64,000 nucleotides of DNA from Caccoplasma sp905210875 (GTDB lineage: Bacteria > Bacteroidota > Bacteroidia > Bacteroidales > UBA11471): NCBI GenBank assembly GCA_963931635.1, contig OZ007034.1, positions 2,356,001 through 2,420,000 of the forward strand, given 5' to 3'. Below, in pieces: positions 44,108 to 51,829 of the stretch (within the stretch, counting starts at the first letter, position 1; each line of letters begins with the position of its first letter). A model generated the notes under the pieces. The model was not told where the DNA came from and did no database searches. It saw only the letters and a list, made by a program, of their open reading frames with translations. A program made the position numbers and the translations under genes.

Positions 44108-44524
44108 TTATACGGAGGCCAGTTTCTGACCCAAAGAGCGCAACGTCTCTTTGATTTGGGCAACCCTTTGATCACTGGGATTCTTTATCCCGTAGATGTA
44201 TTTCGATAAGAGGCTTTTGTTTATACCTATGTTACGGGCCACCTCCGAAACGTTCAACTGCGGGAACTTCTTGAATATTCTCGCCACTTCGTTGTCGTAT
44301 TCGGGTTCCGACGTTTCAAAAAAGCTGGATATGTGTATGTCCTCGTCTATTGCAGGCCAACGCAACGCCTCCCCGCCAAGTTCTATCGTAAACTCTTCAC
44401 GTTGGGCGTTGGAAGCCTCTTTCAAAAGGGGGAACGCCTCCAACGGACGACTGTATATCTCGTCCGCATCGGTCCGGATATAAATACGGTCCGGCTCAAA
44501 CCATACATTCAAAATTTTTTCCAT
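44108..44524 (-). CDS. DUF2442 / helix-turn-helix protein, likely antitoxin partner
   Basis: 138 aa. Residues 1-75 resemble DUF2442 (ILNVWFEPDRIYIRTDADE, SRPLEAFPLLKEASN). Residues about 80-135 contain a helix-turn-helix (LNVSEVARNIGINKSLLSKYIYGIKNPS). It follows a DUF4160 gene by four bases on the same strand. DUF4160-DUF2442 pairs are common in bacteria and are suspected toxin-antitoxin modules (family context, function unproven). The HTH would allow autoregulation through the palindrome at the upstream promoter. Confidence 0.78.
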   Translation of the reverse strand: MEKILNVWFEPDRIYIRTDADEIYSRPLEAFPLLKEASNAQREEFTIELGGEALRWPAIDEDIHISSFFETSEPEYDNEVARIFKKFPQLNVSEVARNIGINKSLLSKYIYGIKNPSDQRVAQIKETLRSLGQKLASV

Positions 44525-44528
44525 GATG

Positions 44529-44762
44529 TTATCCGCAATATTGGTTCCACATTTCTATTATTTCATCGTGATATTTTTCGACAAGGTCCAACGCCGTGGA
44601 TATTTCTTTCTGCTTCAAGCCGGAATTGGAGATTACCTTTATTTCTGGCTCGACTTGTATTTTGGCGGAATAGTTGCCCTTGACAACGTGCAAATGTATA
44701 GGCAAATGGTCGCCCGAAAAGAAATAACCCCTCAATCCTAAGATATCGAATACTGTCGGCAT
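44529..44762 (-). CDS. DUF4160 protein, likely toxin partner
   Basis: 77 aa from ATG 44762, giving the family N-terminus MPTVFDILGLRGYFFSGDH, with PIHLHVVKGNYSAKI next. A longer frame from 44852 would overlap the promoter box and palindrome at 44787-44812 and is rejected. DUF4160 proteins are small basic-acidic alpha/beta proteins nearly always next to DUF2442. First gene of the pair; its stop is four bases before the DUF2442 start. Confidence 0.78.
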   Translation of the reverse strand: MPTVFDILGLRGYFFSGDHLPIHLHVVKGNYSAKIQVEPEIKVISNSGLKQKEISTALDLVEKYHDEIIEMWNQYCG

Positions 44763-44786
44763 ATATCTTCCTGTTTTGTTATGGGA

Positions 44787-44812
44787 CAAATATAGGGATA
44801 AATATTTATCCC
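44787..44812 (-). promoter_or_regulatory. Promoter with a perfect 18-base palindrome operator
   Basis: The minus strand carries TATATTTG (44787-44794), 25 bases before the DUF4160 ATG. Immediately upstream is the perfect palindrome GGGATAAATATTTATCCC (44795-44812), filling the -33/-7 spacer. Binding there would block the promoter, so it is a likely operator for the HTH protein of the pair. Confidence 0.68.
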
Positions 44813-44856
44813 CGCAAATTCTTTGCAATCTTTTTTGATAACCACTCTCCAAAACG

Positions 44857-44899
44857 CCACAGAAAGAGAGTGAATATACATTTCACTCTCTTTCTGTGG
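44857..44899. terminator. Long perfect hairpin between phage modules
   Basis: A perfect 18-base-pair stem (CCACAGAAAGAGAGTGAA with its complement) with a 7-base loop separates the end of the late operon (44948) from the DUF4160 promoter. There is no T-run on either strand; it may still act as a terminator or transcript-end hairpin. Confidence 0.6.
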
Positions 44900-44947
44900 A
44901 GAAAATCACATATCTATCTTTTCAAAAAGAGACGGGCGGCGTGGCCG

Positions 44948-45283
44948 TCAGGCGAGAGCCTCGACGGTGAGGCCCAACAGGTTGCGGAGGTTGTAGGCCC
45001 GGCGACGCACGCGCTTGCCGCCATCGAGCCAGAGGGTGATGGTGAAGAGCTGGCCGTTGTCGCGCAGGCGGACACGGCGGAGGGTGGGACAGGTTTGCAG
45101 CAGGAGGTCGCAGAGCTCGCGTCGCAGGGAGGCGGTGTCGGAAGCCCGGCGATGACGGGTGCCGCCGGGTGTGTAGAAACGCAGGGGGTTGGTGTTGAAT
45201 GTGGGGAGGGTACCCGTTTCGTGGGCTGGCGTTCCGAGGCAGTCATACAGTTCTGCGTTGGAATTTTCGACGAATTGTATCAT
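44948..45283 (-). CDS. Hypothetical phage protein downstream of structured RNA A
   Basis: 111 aa, ATG start at 45283. It is rich in Arg and Leu (LRRELCDLLLQTCPTLRRVRLRD), predicted alpha/beta, with no signal or membrane segment and no recognised family. The competing frames have low-complexity composition, so this one is taken. It begins 13 bases after the U-rich 3' end of RNA A with no Shine-Dalgarno, and is the last gene of the minus-strand phage block. A functional tie to the RNA is possible but unproven. Confidence 0.6.
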   Translation of the reverse strand: MIQFVENSNAELYDCLGTPAHETGTLPTFNTNPLRFYTPGGTRHRRASDTASLRRELCDLLLQTCPTLRRVRLRDNGQLFTITLWLDGGKRVRRRAYNLRNLLGLTVEALA

Positions 45284-45284
45284 A

Positions 45285-45477
45285 ATAAAAACAAAAGGTG
45301 CCCGAGCCTGTCCCGCTGTCTAACACATTCGTCGAAAAATGCTGTATGGCCATTAAGCCGATACACGGGGGTACTCGGACACCTGTATAAGGTTCTACTA
45401 TGCTTGCGGACATAAAAAATGCCTGCATGGTGAAATGCAACGCGGTAGCTTGCATTTTTCGACATATGATTGTTTGA
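45285..45477 (-). ncRNA. Structured RNA A with pseudoknot (novel candidate)
   Basis: Read on the minus strand. A -7 box TATGTTTG (45483-45490) precedes it. Helix P0: 45452-45463 with 45331-45342, 12 perfect pairs. Helix P1: 45374-45384 with 45296-45306, 11 pairs, one being G-U only in minus-strand RNA. P0 and P1 interleave, so they form a pseudoknot. Between them a hairpin (45357-45365 with 45343-45350, one bulged base) has loop TTAATG. The 3' end reads CACCTTTTGTTTTTATT, terminator-like. It shares conserved blocks and architecture with RNA B at 58966-59126. No protein frame explains this interval. Confidence 0.72.
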
Positions 45478-45550
45478 CGTTGCAAACATAGTGATATTCT
45501 TTGGAAAAACAAAGGGCGAGGGGGCTTTTTTTCCCCCGAAATATCCTTGT

Positions 45551-46045
45551 TTATCTTTTCAATACCAGCCGTGCCGCCGCCCAGGCAACGGCTCCGGCGA
45601 TAAGCACCAGCATGACGTTGCCCAGCCACAGACGCAGCTGCGTGAACCAACCGATTGGTTTTTCGATAGGCACAGGCTGCGGCACCACCTTCTCGCGGTA
45701 GACAATCGAGTCGCGCACCTGCACGCCCACCTCTCGGGTAAGGGTGTCGGTGCGAGGCTTCGTTTCGAGCGTGTGGAAGAGCGAGCCGTCGGCCAAAATG
45801 CGGGCATCGCTCAGGGCGTAATCGTTTTCGAGGTGCGACGAGCTGTCGGCCGTCGTCCGATCGGCAGCCTGGCGCGGCACTTCGATAAACAGGGTATCGG
45901 TTACTTTGACCTCGCGCACGCGCTCTTCCACCCGCACACTGTCGCGGGCCTCTACCACAACGAGCTGCTGCCCTGGACGGCACGATGAGAATAGCAGCAG
46001 AGCAAGAGTAAAGGTTATCAATGAGGTTATCTTACGTCTGTTCAT
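45551..46045 (-). CDS. Phage lipoprotein with C-terminal membrane helix (spanin-like candidate)
   Basis: 164 aa from ATG 46045, which overlaps the DUF5675 stop by four bases (ATGA) and gives a clean lipoprotein signal (SLITFTLALLLFSSC, Cys about 22). A charged periplasmic segment (about 30-120) leads to one C-terminal membrane helix (NVMLVLIAGAVAWAAARLV). Lipid anchor at one end and membrane helix at the other, next to holin and lysis genes, is the layout of a unimolecular spanin, reversed only in detail. Spanins fuse the inner and outer membranes in the last lysis step. The family is not recognised; the role is inferred from topology and context. Confidence 0.65.
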   Translation of the reverse strand: MNRRKITSLITFTLALLLFSSCRPGQQLVVVEARDSVRVEERVREVKVTDTLFIEVPRQAADRTTADSSSHLENDYALSDARILADGSLFHTLETKPRTDTLTREVGVQVRDSIVYREKVVPQPVPIEKPIGWFTQLRLWLGNVMLVLIAGAVAWAAARLVLKR

Positions 46046-46452
46046 ACAATCTCTATTTCGATGTTTTCTCCCTCTGCCAAAGCTGCCTTGCACAGCGCCA
46101 CCAGCCGTTCTTCATAAGGTGTGGAATTGATAACCTTACCCTTCACTTTGTTTTCTCCAACGAGAATACACCCGGACGAGTCTTTGTCCGTATTTCCACG
46201 GTGGATAAGTACACCCTCAAACATCGGCACATCGAGCAGGCGCGGCAGGTCGCGTCCGAACTTCGGCGACCGGTTCACAATAACTTTGTATCGTCCCTCC
46301 GGTATTGCCGTCTCACCGGGCACCTTTCTCTCTCCACCGGCGAGGTCGCGTACACGGTCTTCGAGCGTATCACAAAAACGCTCTCCATTGACATATAGCG
46401 TTCCTATCGTGTAGGCATCGCCTTTGACTCTTCTTTCTATTCTTAATTTCAT
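46042..46452 (-). CDS. DUF5675 family protein, possible endolysin
   Basis: 136 aa. DUF5675-like: CDTLEDRVRDL near the start, GRYKVIVNRSPKFGRDLPRL, then LIHRGNTDKDSSGCILVGENK. The last stretch has the H...SxGC spacing of L,D-transpeptidase-like (YkuD-type) active sites. The start overlaps the holin stop by one base (TAATG) and the next gene overlaps by four, so it sits inside a tight lysis cassette. Peptidoglycan activity is an inference from motif and position. Confidence 0.75.
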   Translation of the reverse strand: MKLRIERRVKGDAYTIGTLYVNGERFCDTLEDRVRDLAGGERKVPGETAIPEGRYKVIVNRSPKFGRDLPRLLDVPMFEGVLIHRGNTDKDSSGCILVGENKVKGKVINSTPYEERLVALCKAALAEGENIEIEIV

Positions 46453-46979
46453 TACTTTTCCTCCTGGTTATTATTTGTAAATTCCTCGTTCAACGTCTCG
46501 CCGTGCTCCCGCTCCACGCGCTCCACGATTTTCTGCACATTCTCCGGCAGCGCCCTCTTAAATTCAAAACGTATCACGTGATAGATAATGCGCAGCGCCT
46601 TGTTCGCCGGGTAGGCGTGTATGAGGTTACGGAAAGCATTCTGCACATACACATACATAAACACATACGTCAGCGACTTCATTGCGATGAGCGCCGCCGT
46701 GTCGTCGCCACAGTTCAACATGATGGAATATATCGTCTCCGAGATAATCAGGTAGAGCAGCAGCTCGGCCAGCGCGTTTTTGAATTTCTTGAATGAGAAA
46801 TTCCGACACCGCACCACCGACACCCCATCGGCTCGCATACCCGCCCACACGTTGAAGGCAAACATCAGCACCAGTGCGAATACGAAGCCTTTTGTCGGTG
46901 TCAGGAAAGCCAGCACGGGACTCATGGCCGAGACGGCGATGATGCGCCACTGTTCCCAGTTGAATATCCGTTCCATCAT
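46452..46979 (-). CDS. Phage holin family protein
   Basis: 175 aa from ATG about 46979. Three to four hydrophobic helices (ISPVLAFLTPTKGFVFALVLMFAFNVWAG as two, ALAELLLYLIISETIYSIML, and a fourth) and a charged C-terminus. It matches the holin-like proteins that adjoin lysis genes in Bacteroidales phages. Holins permeabilise the inner membrane to release endolysin. DUF5675 follows with a one-base overlap. Confidence 0.78.
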   Translation of the reverse strand: MMERIFNWEQWRIIAVSAMSPVLAFLTPTKGFVFALVLMFAFNVWAGMRADGVSVVRCRNFSFKKFKNALAELLLYLIISETIYSIMLNCGDDTAALIAMKSLTYVFMYVYVQNAFRNLIHAYPANKALRIIYHVIRFEFKRALPENVQKIVERVEREHGETLNEEFTNNNQEEK

Positions 46980-46988
46980 CACCCTCTC

Positions 46989-47534
46989 CTATACAAAGTC
47001 ATACCAGTACACCGTACCGGCGTCGCACTTCAAGTTCAACGAGTGGCGGTAGCGGTCGCGACGATAGCGCCACAACCACAGGCGGGGAATCACACAGCCC
47101 GTGCCGCCATGCAGGTTCTTCTCTTTCAATCGCTCCGGCCCGTGCGGGTTGAAGGTGGTGTTCCAATCCCTCTTGTCGCTCACATAGAGACAGTGCGGGT
47201 GCTCAGGGGTGAGAAACATCGCTTTCAGGCGGTCGAGGTCGCCGGCCTTCACACGGTGGCCGCCCAACCGGTTTTCAAGCACCACCCGGTAGTAGCAGCC
47301 GTTGTTTTCGAGATGGTTTATGACTGCCGGAAAGAAAGTCTTGAACTCTACCAGCCCGTGGCAGGGAACCAGGTCCCCGTCCCGGTCGAAGCGCACGCGC
47401 AGGTCAAACACCCGCGCCCCGTTCTCCATCTGCTGCCAGAGGGTCGCCCGTTGGCACCGGGCAAAAGGCAGGAATATCCACCCCCACCATCGTTTCGGTT
47501 TATAGCCCGTAAGGCTGTTATGAGAGGCATACAT
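46989..47534 (-). CDS. PI-PLC X-domain-like phosphodiesterase of the prophage
   Basis: 181 aa. The opening YASHNSLTGYKPKRW and then GARVFDLRVRFDRDGDLVPCHG match the phosphatidylinositol-specific phospholipase C X domain: first His in SHNS, the DLR metal/ligand strand, and a second His in CHG. The C-terminal half is short, so the TIM barrel is abbreviated against classical enzymes (about 300 aa). No signal peptide. Placed between tail fibre-side genes and the holin, it may help attack host envelope lipids or modify the host. Activity is inferred. Confidence 0.7.
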   Translation of the reverse strand: MYASHNSLTGYKPKRWWGWIFLPFARCQRATLWQQMENGARVFDLRVRFDRDGDLVPCHGLVEFKTFFPAVINHLENNGCYYRVVLENRLGGHRVKAGDLDRLKAMFLTPEHPHCLYVSDKRDWNTTFNPHGPERLKEKNLHGGTGCVIPRLWLWRYRRDRYRHSLNLKCDAGTVYWYDFV

Positions 47535-47552
47535 AATACGGTCATTTTTTAA

Positions 47553-47798
47553 TTAAACCATTGAGAGGCCACACCCCAGTACTATTCCTACGGCATCGGC
47601 AATCAGATCTTTAATGTCGAAGGTGCCGCGGGCGGCCCATTTGTCCCACACAATTTCCTTGGTCAAGCCCAGTACAACCGAGAGCAAGGCAGCGACCCAC
47701 AGCGGGAGGAAAGCAGACAGCAGGACGACGGTTACCATGCATACCCCCATGTGTAGCAGGCCATCGGTACCAAAGTATTCGCACAGTCTTCGCATCAT
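47553..47798 (-). CDS. Small phage membrane protein
   Basis: 81 aa from ATG 47798, which overlaps the preceding stop (ATGA). Two hydrophobic segments (LLHMGVCMVTVVLLSAFLPL and AVGIVLGCGLSMV) flank GLTKEIVWDKWAARGTFDIKDL. This pattern resembles the short YfiM/DUF2279-like phage proteins. Possibly another lysis or envelope protein. No specific role is recognised. Confidence 0.65.
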   Translation of the reverse strand: MMRRLCEYFGTDGLLHMGVCMVTVVLLSAFLPLWVAALLSVVLGLTKEIVWDKWAARGTFDIKDLIADAVGIVLGCGLSMV

Positions 47799-48073
47799 GG
47801 TGTCACGCCTCCCTCCGTGTCGCAGTGCCATGCACTACTTGCCAGCAGCTCGGTAAGAGCAACGTCGTTTGATAGATAAACAGGATAAGTCCATTCAATC
47901 TGTCCCGTTTCTTCGCTTGGCAACATCGACATGCCCATAGCTTCTCTTTTATGGAGAAGCGTCTCTTCATGCACGATAACCTCTGTACCAGCCACATTCT
48001 TACGCATTGTTTCCAACTCTTTGTCGGAGAAGACAGCCTTAGCGTCTTCAATGGGCATCACTATGTATCTCAT
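47795..48073 (-). CDS. Hypothetical phage protein
   Basis: 92 aa. Soluble, acidic, with a predicted helical middle (FSDKELETMRKNVAGTEVIVHEE). Similar short proteins follow tail fibre genes in Bacteroidales phages. It starts four bases inside the end of the LamG-like gene and overlaps the next start by four, so translational coupling is likely. Confidence 0.7.
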   Translation of the reverse strand: MRYIVMPIEDAKAVFSDKELETMRKNVAGTEVIVHEETLLHKREAMGMSMLPSEETGQIEWTYPVYLSNDVALTELLASSAWHCDTEGGVTP

Positions 48074-49179
48074 ATTGTTTCCTCCTCGTATTTGTTACCT
48101 GTTTTACTTTCATATTCGGCTATCATTTTACCCTTGACCGCATCAATCTCTTCATCGGTCAAGTCTCTGTCGTAGATTTCAAGAGCATAAAGAGCAACAT
48201 TGACATATAAAGTAGCGCTACTTCTTGATTTGAATAAACATAATTCGGAAGAATATATTTCTGCTGTCCCTTTTTTAATATTAACTCCATTATATTTTTG
48301 TGAAGTTAAATAAGTAAAAGGGGTAGAATAATCTAAACCAGAGTATCTATAACCATAACTTGAAACAGACGATTTTCCTGAAACAGCATGTTCAAACAGA
48401 AATTCTCCGTTACTTAAATTGCCATTTTTCCCAACAAAACAAGCATCTTGTACTATCTGGATATTTTTCCTTATTGCACAAATAGTAAAGCCAGTCTCGA
48501 TAGGAAATAATGGAAAATTTTCGCAGAGGCCATAGTCATCTATACCGTCAGAAACGAGTGCACCTTGGTAGTCGGGAAGAACTTCAAAAGTCAATCCTAA
48601 ATCGTCGGACTGTAACGTACTGCAATTTAGACCAAAACCTCCAGAAGTATTACCGTCTGAATCAATGGTTATAGACGGAAATTCATATATACCATCAGCA
48701 GAAACATCCTCATAATATAAATCGTTATTTCCATAGAAATATGCGATTAGGTTATGTTTGTTGGGATTTGATATTTGAAATCTAAACCCCGTAAATTTAT
48801 ATGTTCCAGCCGGAAGCGCACCTGACCCATGTTCGTAAAAAACAATAACATTGTTATTGGTATGATTTCTTTCTCCTATATATAATGAATATGTAGATGG
48901 GTTTACTCTTTGGGAACCATATAAAAACCAACCTCTCACATAATTTCTATTTAGGGGATAGACATTATATTTCCCATACCCGCTTTCTCCCGAGAAAGCA
49001 AAGTTGTATAACTGGATATCATGACCGTTACCCGTAAGGTCTTTCAACACATCTCTATCTTCATCGTCGTTGGTCTTGTCGTAACAACGATAAGAGGCAA
49101 CAAGGCTTTTGGCGAGAGAACTCCCCGCCATGCTTCGGCCAAACCCTATGCCGGCGGCAATGCCGATGCTAATAGCCAT
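48070..49179 (-). CDS. Phage tail-fibre/receptor-binding protein with LamG-like domain
   Basis: 369 aa from ATG 49179 (MAISIGIAAGIGFG), overlapping the upstream stop by 11 bases; a GTG at 49203 is an alternative. A glycine-rich hydrophobic N-terminus is followed by DVLKDLTGNGHDIQLYNF, a motif common at the start of concanavalin/LamG-like surface proteins in Bacteroidales phages. The C-terminal part (about 220-345) looks like a LamG beta sandwich ending with LYALEIYDRDLTDEEIDAVK. It is more AT-rich than neighbouring phage genes, as expected for an exchanged host-range module. Confidence 0.75.
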   Translation of the reverse strand: MAISIGIAAGIGFGRSMAGSSLAKSLVASYRCYDKTNDDEDRDVLKDLTGNGHDIQLYNFAFSGESGYGKYNVYPLNRNYVRGWFLYGSQRVNPSTYSLYIGERNHTNNNVIVFYEHGSGALPAGTYKFTGFRFQISNPNKHNLIAYFYGNNDLYYEDVSADGIYEFPSITIDSDGNTSGGFGLNCSTLQSDDLGLTFEVLPDYQGALVSDGIDDYGLCENFPLFPIETGFTICAIRKNIQIVQDACFVGKNGNLSNGEFLFEHAVSGKSSVSSYGYRYSGLDYSTPFTYLTSQKYNGVNIKKGTAEIYSSELCLFKSRSSATLYVNVALYALEIYDRDLTDEEIDAVKGKMIAEYESKTGNKYEEETI

Positions 49180-49426
49180 ACTGCAAAGTATTTTCGGTGA
49201 CACCTTTCACTTCGGCCACCAGTTCGACATTCCAACCCGGATAGAGCACCGTGTCGATGAAGTCGTCCTGCCCGGCCGGTCGCACCGAGACAACCACCTG
49301 GCTATCGGTGATATTTTTCAACAAAGAGGCCGGAGAGAAAGTGCTATTGCCTGCCGGGACTGCCTTCAACACACTCACCTGTAAAGAGGTGACGTCAGAT
49401 TTTCGATTGAGAATAAATCCACTCAT
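49169..49426 (-). CDS. Hypothetical phage tail protein
   Basis: 85 aa, beta-rich (VTSLQVSVLKAVPAGNSTF, SQVVVSVRPAGQDDF). No recognised family. It overlaps the LamG-like gene start by 11 bases and follows the fibre/baseplate gene by 22 bases, so it is part of the tail-tip cluster. Confidence 0.62.
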   Translation of the reverse strand: MSGFILNRKSDVTSLQVSVLKAVPAGNSTFSPASLLKNITDSQVVVSVRPAGQDDFIDTVLYPGWNVELVAEVKGVTENTLQYGY

Positions 49427-49448
49427 ATTTATATCATTTTTAATAAGA

Positions 49449-50660
49449 CTATTCGGACCATGCCACGCCGTCGAACTTGGAGCTGTCGTTGTAATTGATA
49501 ATCGTGCGATGTTTTATGCCACCACTGCCAACATAGAGTTGGGTAAGGCAATCGACATACGTTGAACTGCTTTCTCCCAGTTCCGACCTATATTTTGTTT
49601 GGTAAATTACCCCTTCTTGCCCAGGAGGATTTCCGTCGGCCTCTGCCTGGTTGAACCAAATGGAAATCGTTCCGTAATCGCTCTGCGGGTAGTTGTCGAT
49701 GTTGATAGCGTCCGAAGAATTGTTGAATTTAATTGTATCTGTTTTGTTTACAGATACAGTTCCATCTCCTCCAACAGTTATATCTCCTCCGCTCTTAACA
49801 AGACCCGCTTTATTTGAAGTAGCAATATCGGGTAGTACAGGATAAAATGTAGCTCCTCCTAATGAGATAGGGTCAAGCATTCTATAATAGAAATAAGAAC
49901 CAGTTTCTTCTTGACAGAAAATATATTGGTATTTGACATTTGTACCTGTTTGGCCAACAGTCATTATTATACTATTACCTAATAAATCAATAGTTTCTGC
50001 AAATCCAACAGTATCAACATCTATTGAAGAAATAGGAGCCACATAGACACCCGGAACTTTCAAATCATCAGAATCAATATCGGAAATATTCAGATGCATG
50101 ATGGGTATGCCTTTCTGCTGAAAGCTATCAATAGTTACGTTGGAGAGGTCTTTCTTGGCATAGTTGGGCAGCTCGTTGATGGCCAGCAGCGGTGCCATGG
50201 CATACTCCTGCTCGGTGCCCTCATATCCGTATTTCTTGGCCAGCTCGTAGGCGGAGTACCCATACAGGAGGTCTTGCAGGACAGACTCATCGGAGGTATC
50301 GACAGAGTCGTCGCTCTTTCCGCTCCAAAGCACAATAGATGTGTCGGCAGGGGTGCTTACTCTGCGTTCGCCGTCGGGAAATTGCGAATCTTCGAAGATT
50401 TCGGTAATTATTTTCTTTACCGGGCCTGTTCCGATGTATTGCCGTGATAGTGTGAAATAGACATGCAAGGTGTTGCCGTCGGTGGAGAGGTCGCAGTTGC
50501 GGAACTCTGAGCCATTGCGCTCGGCCACAAAACAGCGAGGAAATCCCGTTTCGGTAAAATAGGTGATGCGGAAATGTTCGGGAACCGCTACCTGTTTGTC
50601 GAAACGGGTGAATGTCTCATAAAGGGTGAAATCGGAGAGGTGGTTGATGCGTGTGGCCAT
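49449..50660 (-). CDS. Phage tail fibre/baseplate upper protein-like
   Basis: 403 aa from ATG 50660, which overlaps the upstream stop by one base (TAATG). The long frame starting at 50855 has an out-of-character N-terminus and is rejected. The N-terminal 120 residues resemble BppU-like baseplate domains (LYETFTRFDKQVAVPEHF, YFTETGFPRCFVAERNG). A motif SAYELAKKYGYEGTEQEY near residue 150 is the short helical element common in phage fibre proteins. The C-terminus (ending GVAWSE) is beta-rich and likely a fibre head. Less GC-rich in its C-terminal half. Confidence 0.72.
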   Translation of the reverse strand: MATRINHLSDFTLYETFTRFDKQVAVPEHFRITYFTETGFPRCFVAERNGSEFRNCDLSTDGNTLHVYFTLSRQYIGTGPVKKIITEIFEDSQFPDGERRVSTPADTSIVLWSGKSDDSVDTSDESVLQDLLYGYSAYELAKKYGYEGTEQEYAMAPLLAINELPNYAKKDLSNVTIDSFQQKGIPIMHLNISDIDSDDLKVPGVYVAPISSIDVDTVGFAETIDLLGNSIIMTVGQTGTNVKYQYIFCQEETGSYFYYRMLDPISLGGATFYPVLPDIATSNKAGLVKSGGDITVGGDGTVSVNKTDTIKFNNSSDAINIDNYPQSDYGTISIWFNQAEADGNPPGQEGVIYQTKYRSELGESSSTYVDCLTQLYVGSGGIKHRTIINYNDSSKFDGVAWSE

Positions 50661-51778
50661 TAGCTTATATAATCTTTGAGCGTTGTACGGGGTAAGATGT
50701 GGCCCGGCTCGGGTGTGGAGAGCCGGTAGGTAAAGGTGTAGGAGGATAGCTGCGAAAATGTGTAGGAGGCATCGAAGTCGTCGATGACAACCTCGCGATG
50801 GGTGCCGTCGGGCAGGAGCAGCCAGCGGTAAGGGGAGAGCAGGAATTCGTCCCACAGATATTTCTCGGCGCGCGAGCGTATGTAGCCGGTGTTGACCTCG
50901 AATGACTCGGAGAGGCCCGTATCGAGGGTGTACTCCCGCCGCCCGGAGGTGAACAGGCTGGCCTCGCCCTCGGAGAGCGAGGTGCGCTGCCCTGTTGCGG
51001 TAACGGTGTCGAAGGCTCCCAGAGAGTTTTGGAAAAAGAAGGAGGTGTGCTTACTGGAGGGCGATTTGAGGACAAATCTCTGTGCGAAAGGAATGTCGGT
51101 CTCTGGTGTTGTTACGCCACCCTCTATACCGTAGATATCATAAGCCACAAGATCGTCGGTGTAGCCGTAATAGTCGGCCACGGCCTTGATGGCGGCAGGG
51201 GAGACGTCGATGCGAAACATGAACGGGCTTGTACCTGCGCGAACCAAGACGACTTCGTAGGGCAGCTCCTTGCGAAAGTAGAGGCGGGCGGTAATAGCCC
51301 GCGTCACCTGTTCGACGTTGAAGAAGGTGAGCTCTTCTTTCAGGCCCATGGCGGTGGAGGCCACCTGCGGGCGGAAGGTGAGGAAGTTGTGCCGGAAGAA
51401 GGCGGCTTCGTCGGTAATCTCATTGTCGCCGTAACCGCCAACCGTAACCGGCGTTGACCAGGTACACTGGCCGGAGGAGTTTGACGCGGAAATGGTGAGG
51501 GTGGGAAAGCCCGTCGAAACATAGTCGTAATCGTAGGGGCGCTCCGGCACAATGACATCGACGGTTGCCTCATAACGGGTGAGCAGGCGACGGGCCAGCT
51601 CGGAGACCTTGATGACGATGACGCCATCGACCGGCGTAAGGGTGAACGATAGGGTCTCCTCACGGGAAAGCGGTCCGCCCGACAGCCCGACCGTGATAAG
51701 GGTGTCGAGCGAGGTCGCGAGCGAGATGTCTTTGAGGTTTTTCGCAAATATTGACTGGGCTGGACTGACGAACTCCAT
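50660..51778 (-). CDS. Phage tail protein, hypothetical
   Basis: 372 aa from ATG 51778 (MEFVSPAQSIFAKNL). Beta-rich throughout, with repeated Ser/Thr-rich strands (SREETLSFTLTPVDGVIVIK, SFEVNTGYIRS). No signal or membrane helices. Position between the tail hub candidate and the fibre gene suggests a distal tail or baseplate component. Family not recognised. Confidence 0.72.
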   Translation of the reverse strand: MEFVSPAQSIFAKNLKDISLATSLDTLITVGLSGGPLSREETLSFTLTPVDGVIVIKVSELARRLLTRYEATVDVIVPERPYDYDYVSTGFPTLTISASNSSGQCTWSTPVTVGGYGDNEITDEAAFFRHNFLTFRPQVASTAMGLKEELTFFNVEQVTRAITARLYFRKELPYEVVLVRAGTSPFMFRIDVSPAAIKAVADYYGYTDDLVAYDIYGIEGGVTTPETDIPFAQRFVLKSPSSKHTSFFFQNSLGAFDTVTATGQRTSLSEGEASLFTSGRREYTLDTGLSESFEVNTGYIRSRAEKYLWDEFLLSPYRWLLLPDGTHREVVIDDFDASYTFSQLSSYTFTYRLSTPEPGHILPRTTLKDYIS

Positions 51779-51829
51779 AACTATGTTTTTTGCGAAGATA
51801 GGACCGCCGACCAAATGGAAAAAGGACAC

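Noticed and set aside
44870..45415. 181-aa plus-strand frame over 44870-45415
   Set aside because: Opposite to the phage gene direction, low-complexity Gly/Val/Glu composition, and it overlaps RNA A.
45285..45477. RNA A as a simple bidirectional terminator
   Set aside because: A terminator would not need two interleaved helices, a conserved-loop hairpin or a distant diverged copy with the same layout; termination may still be one of its functions.
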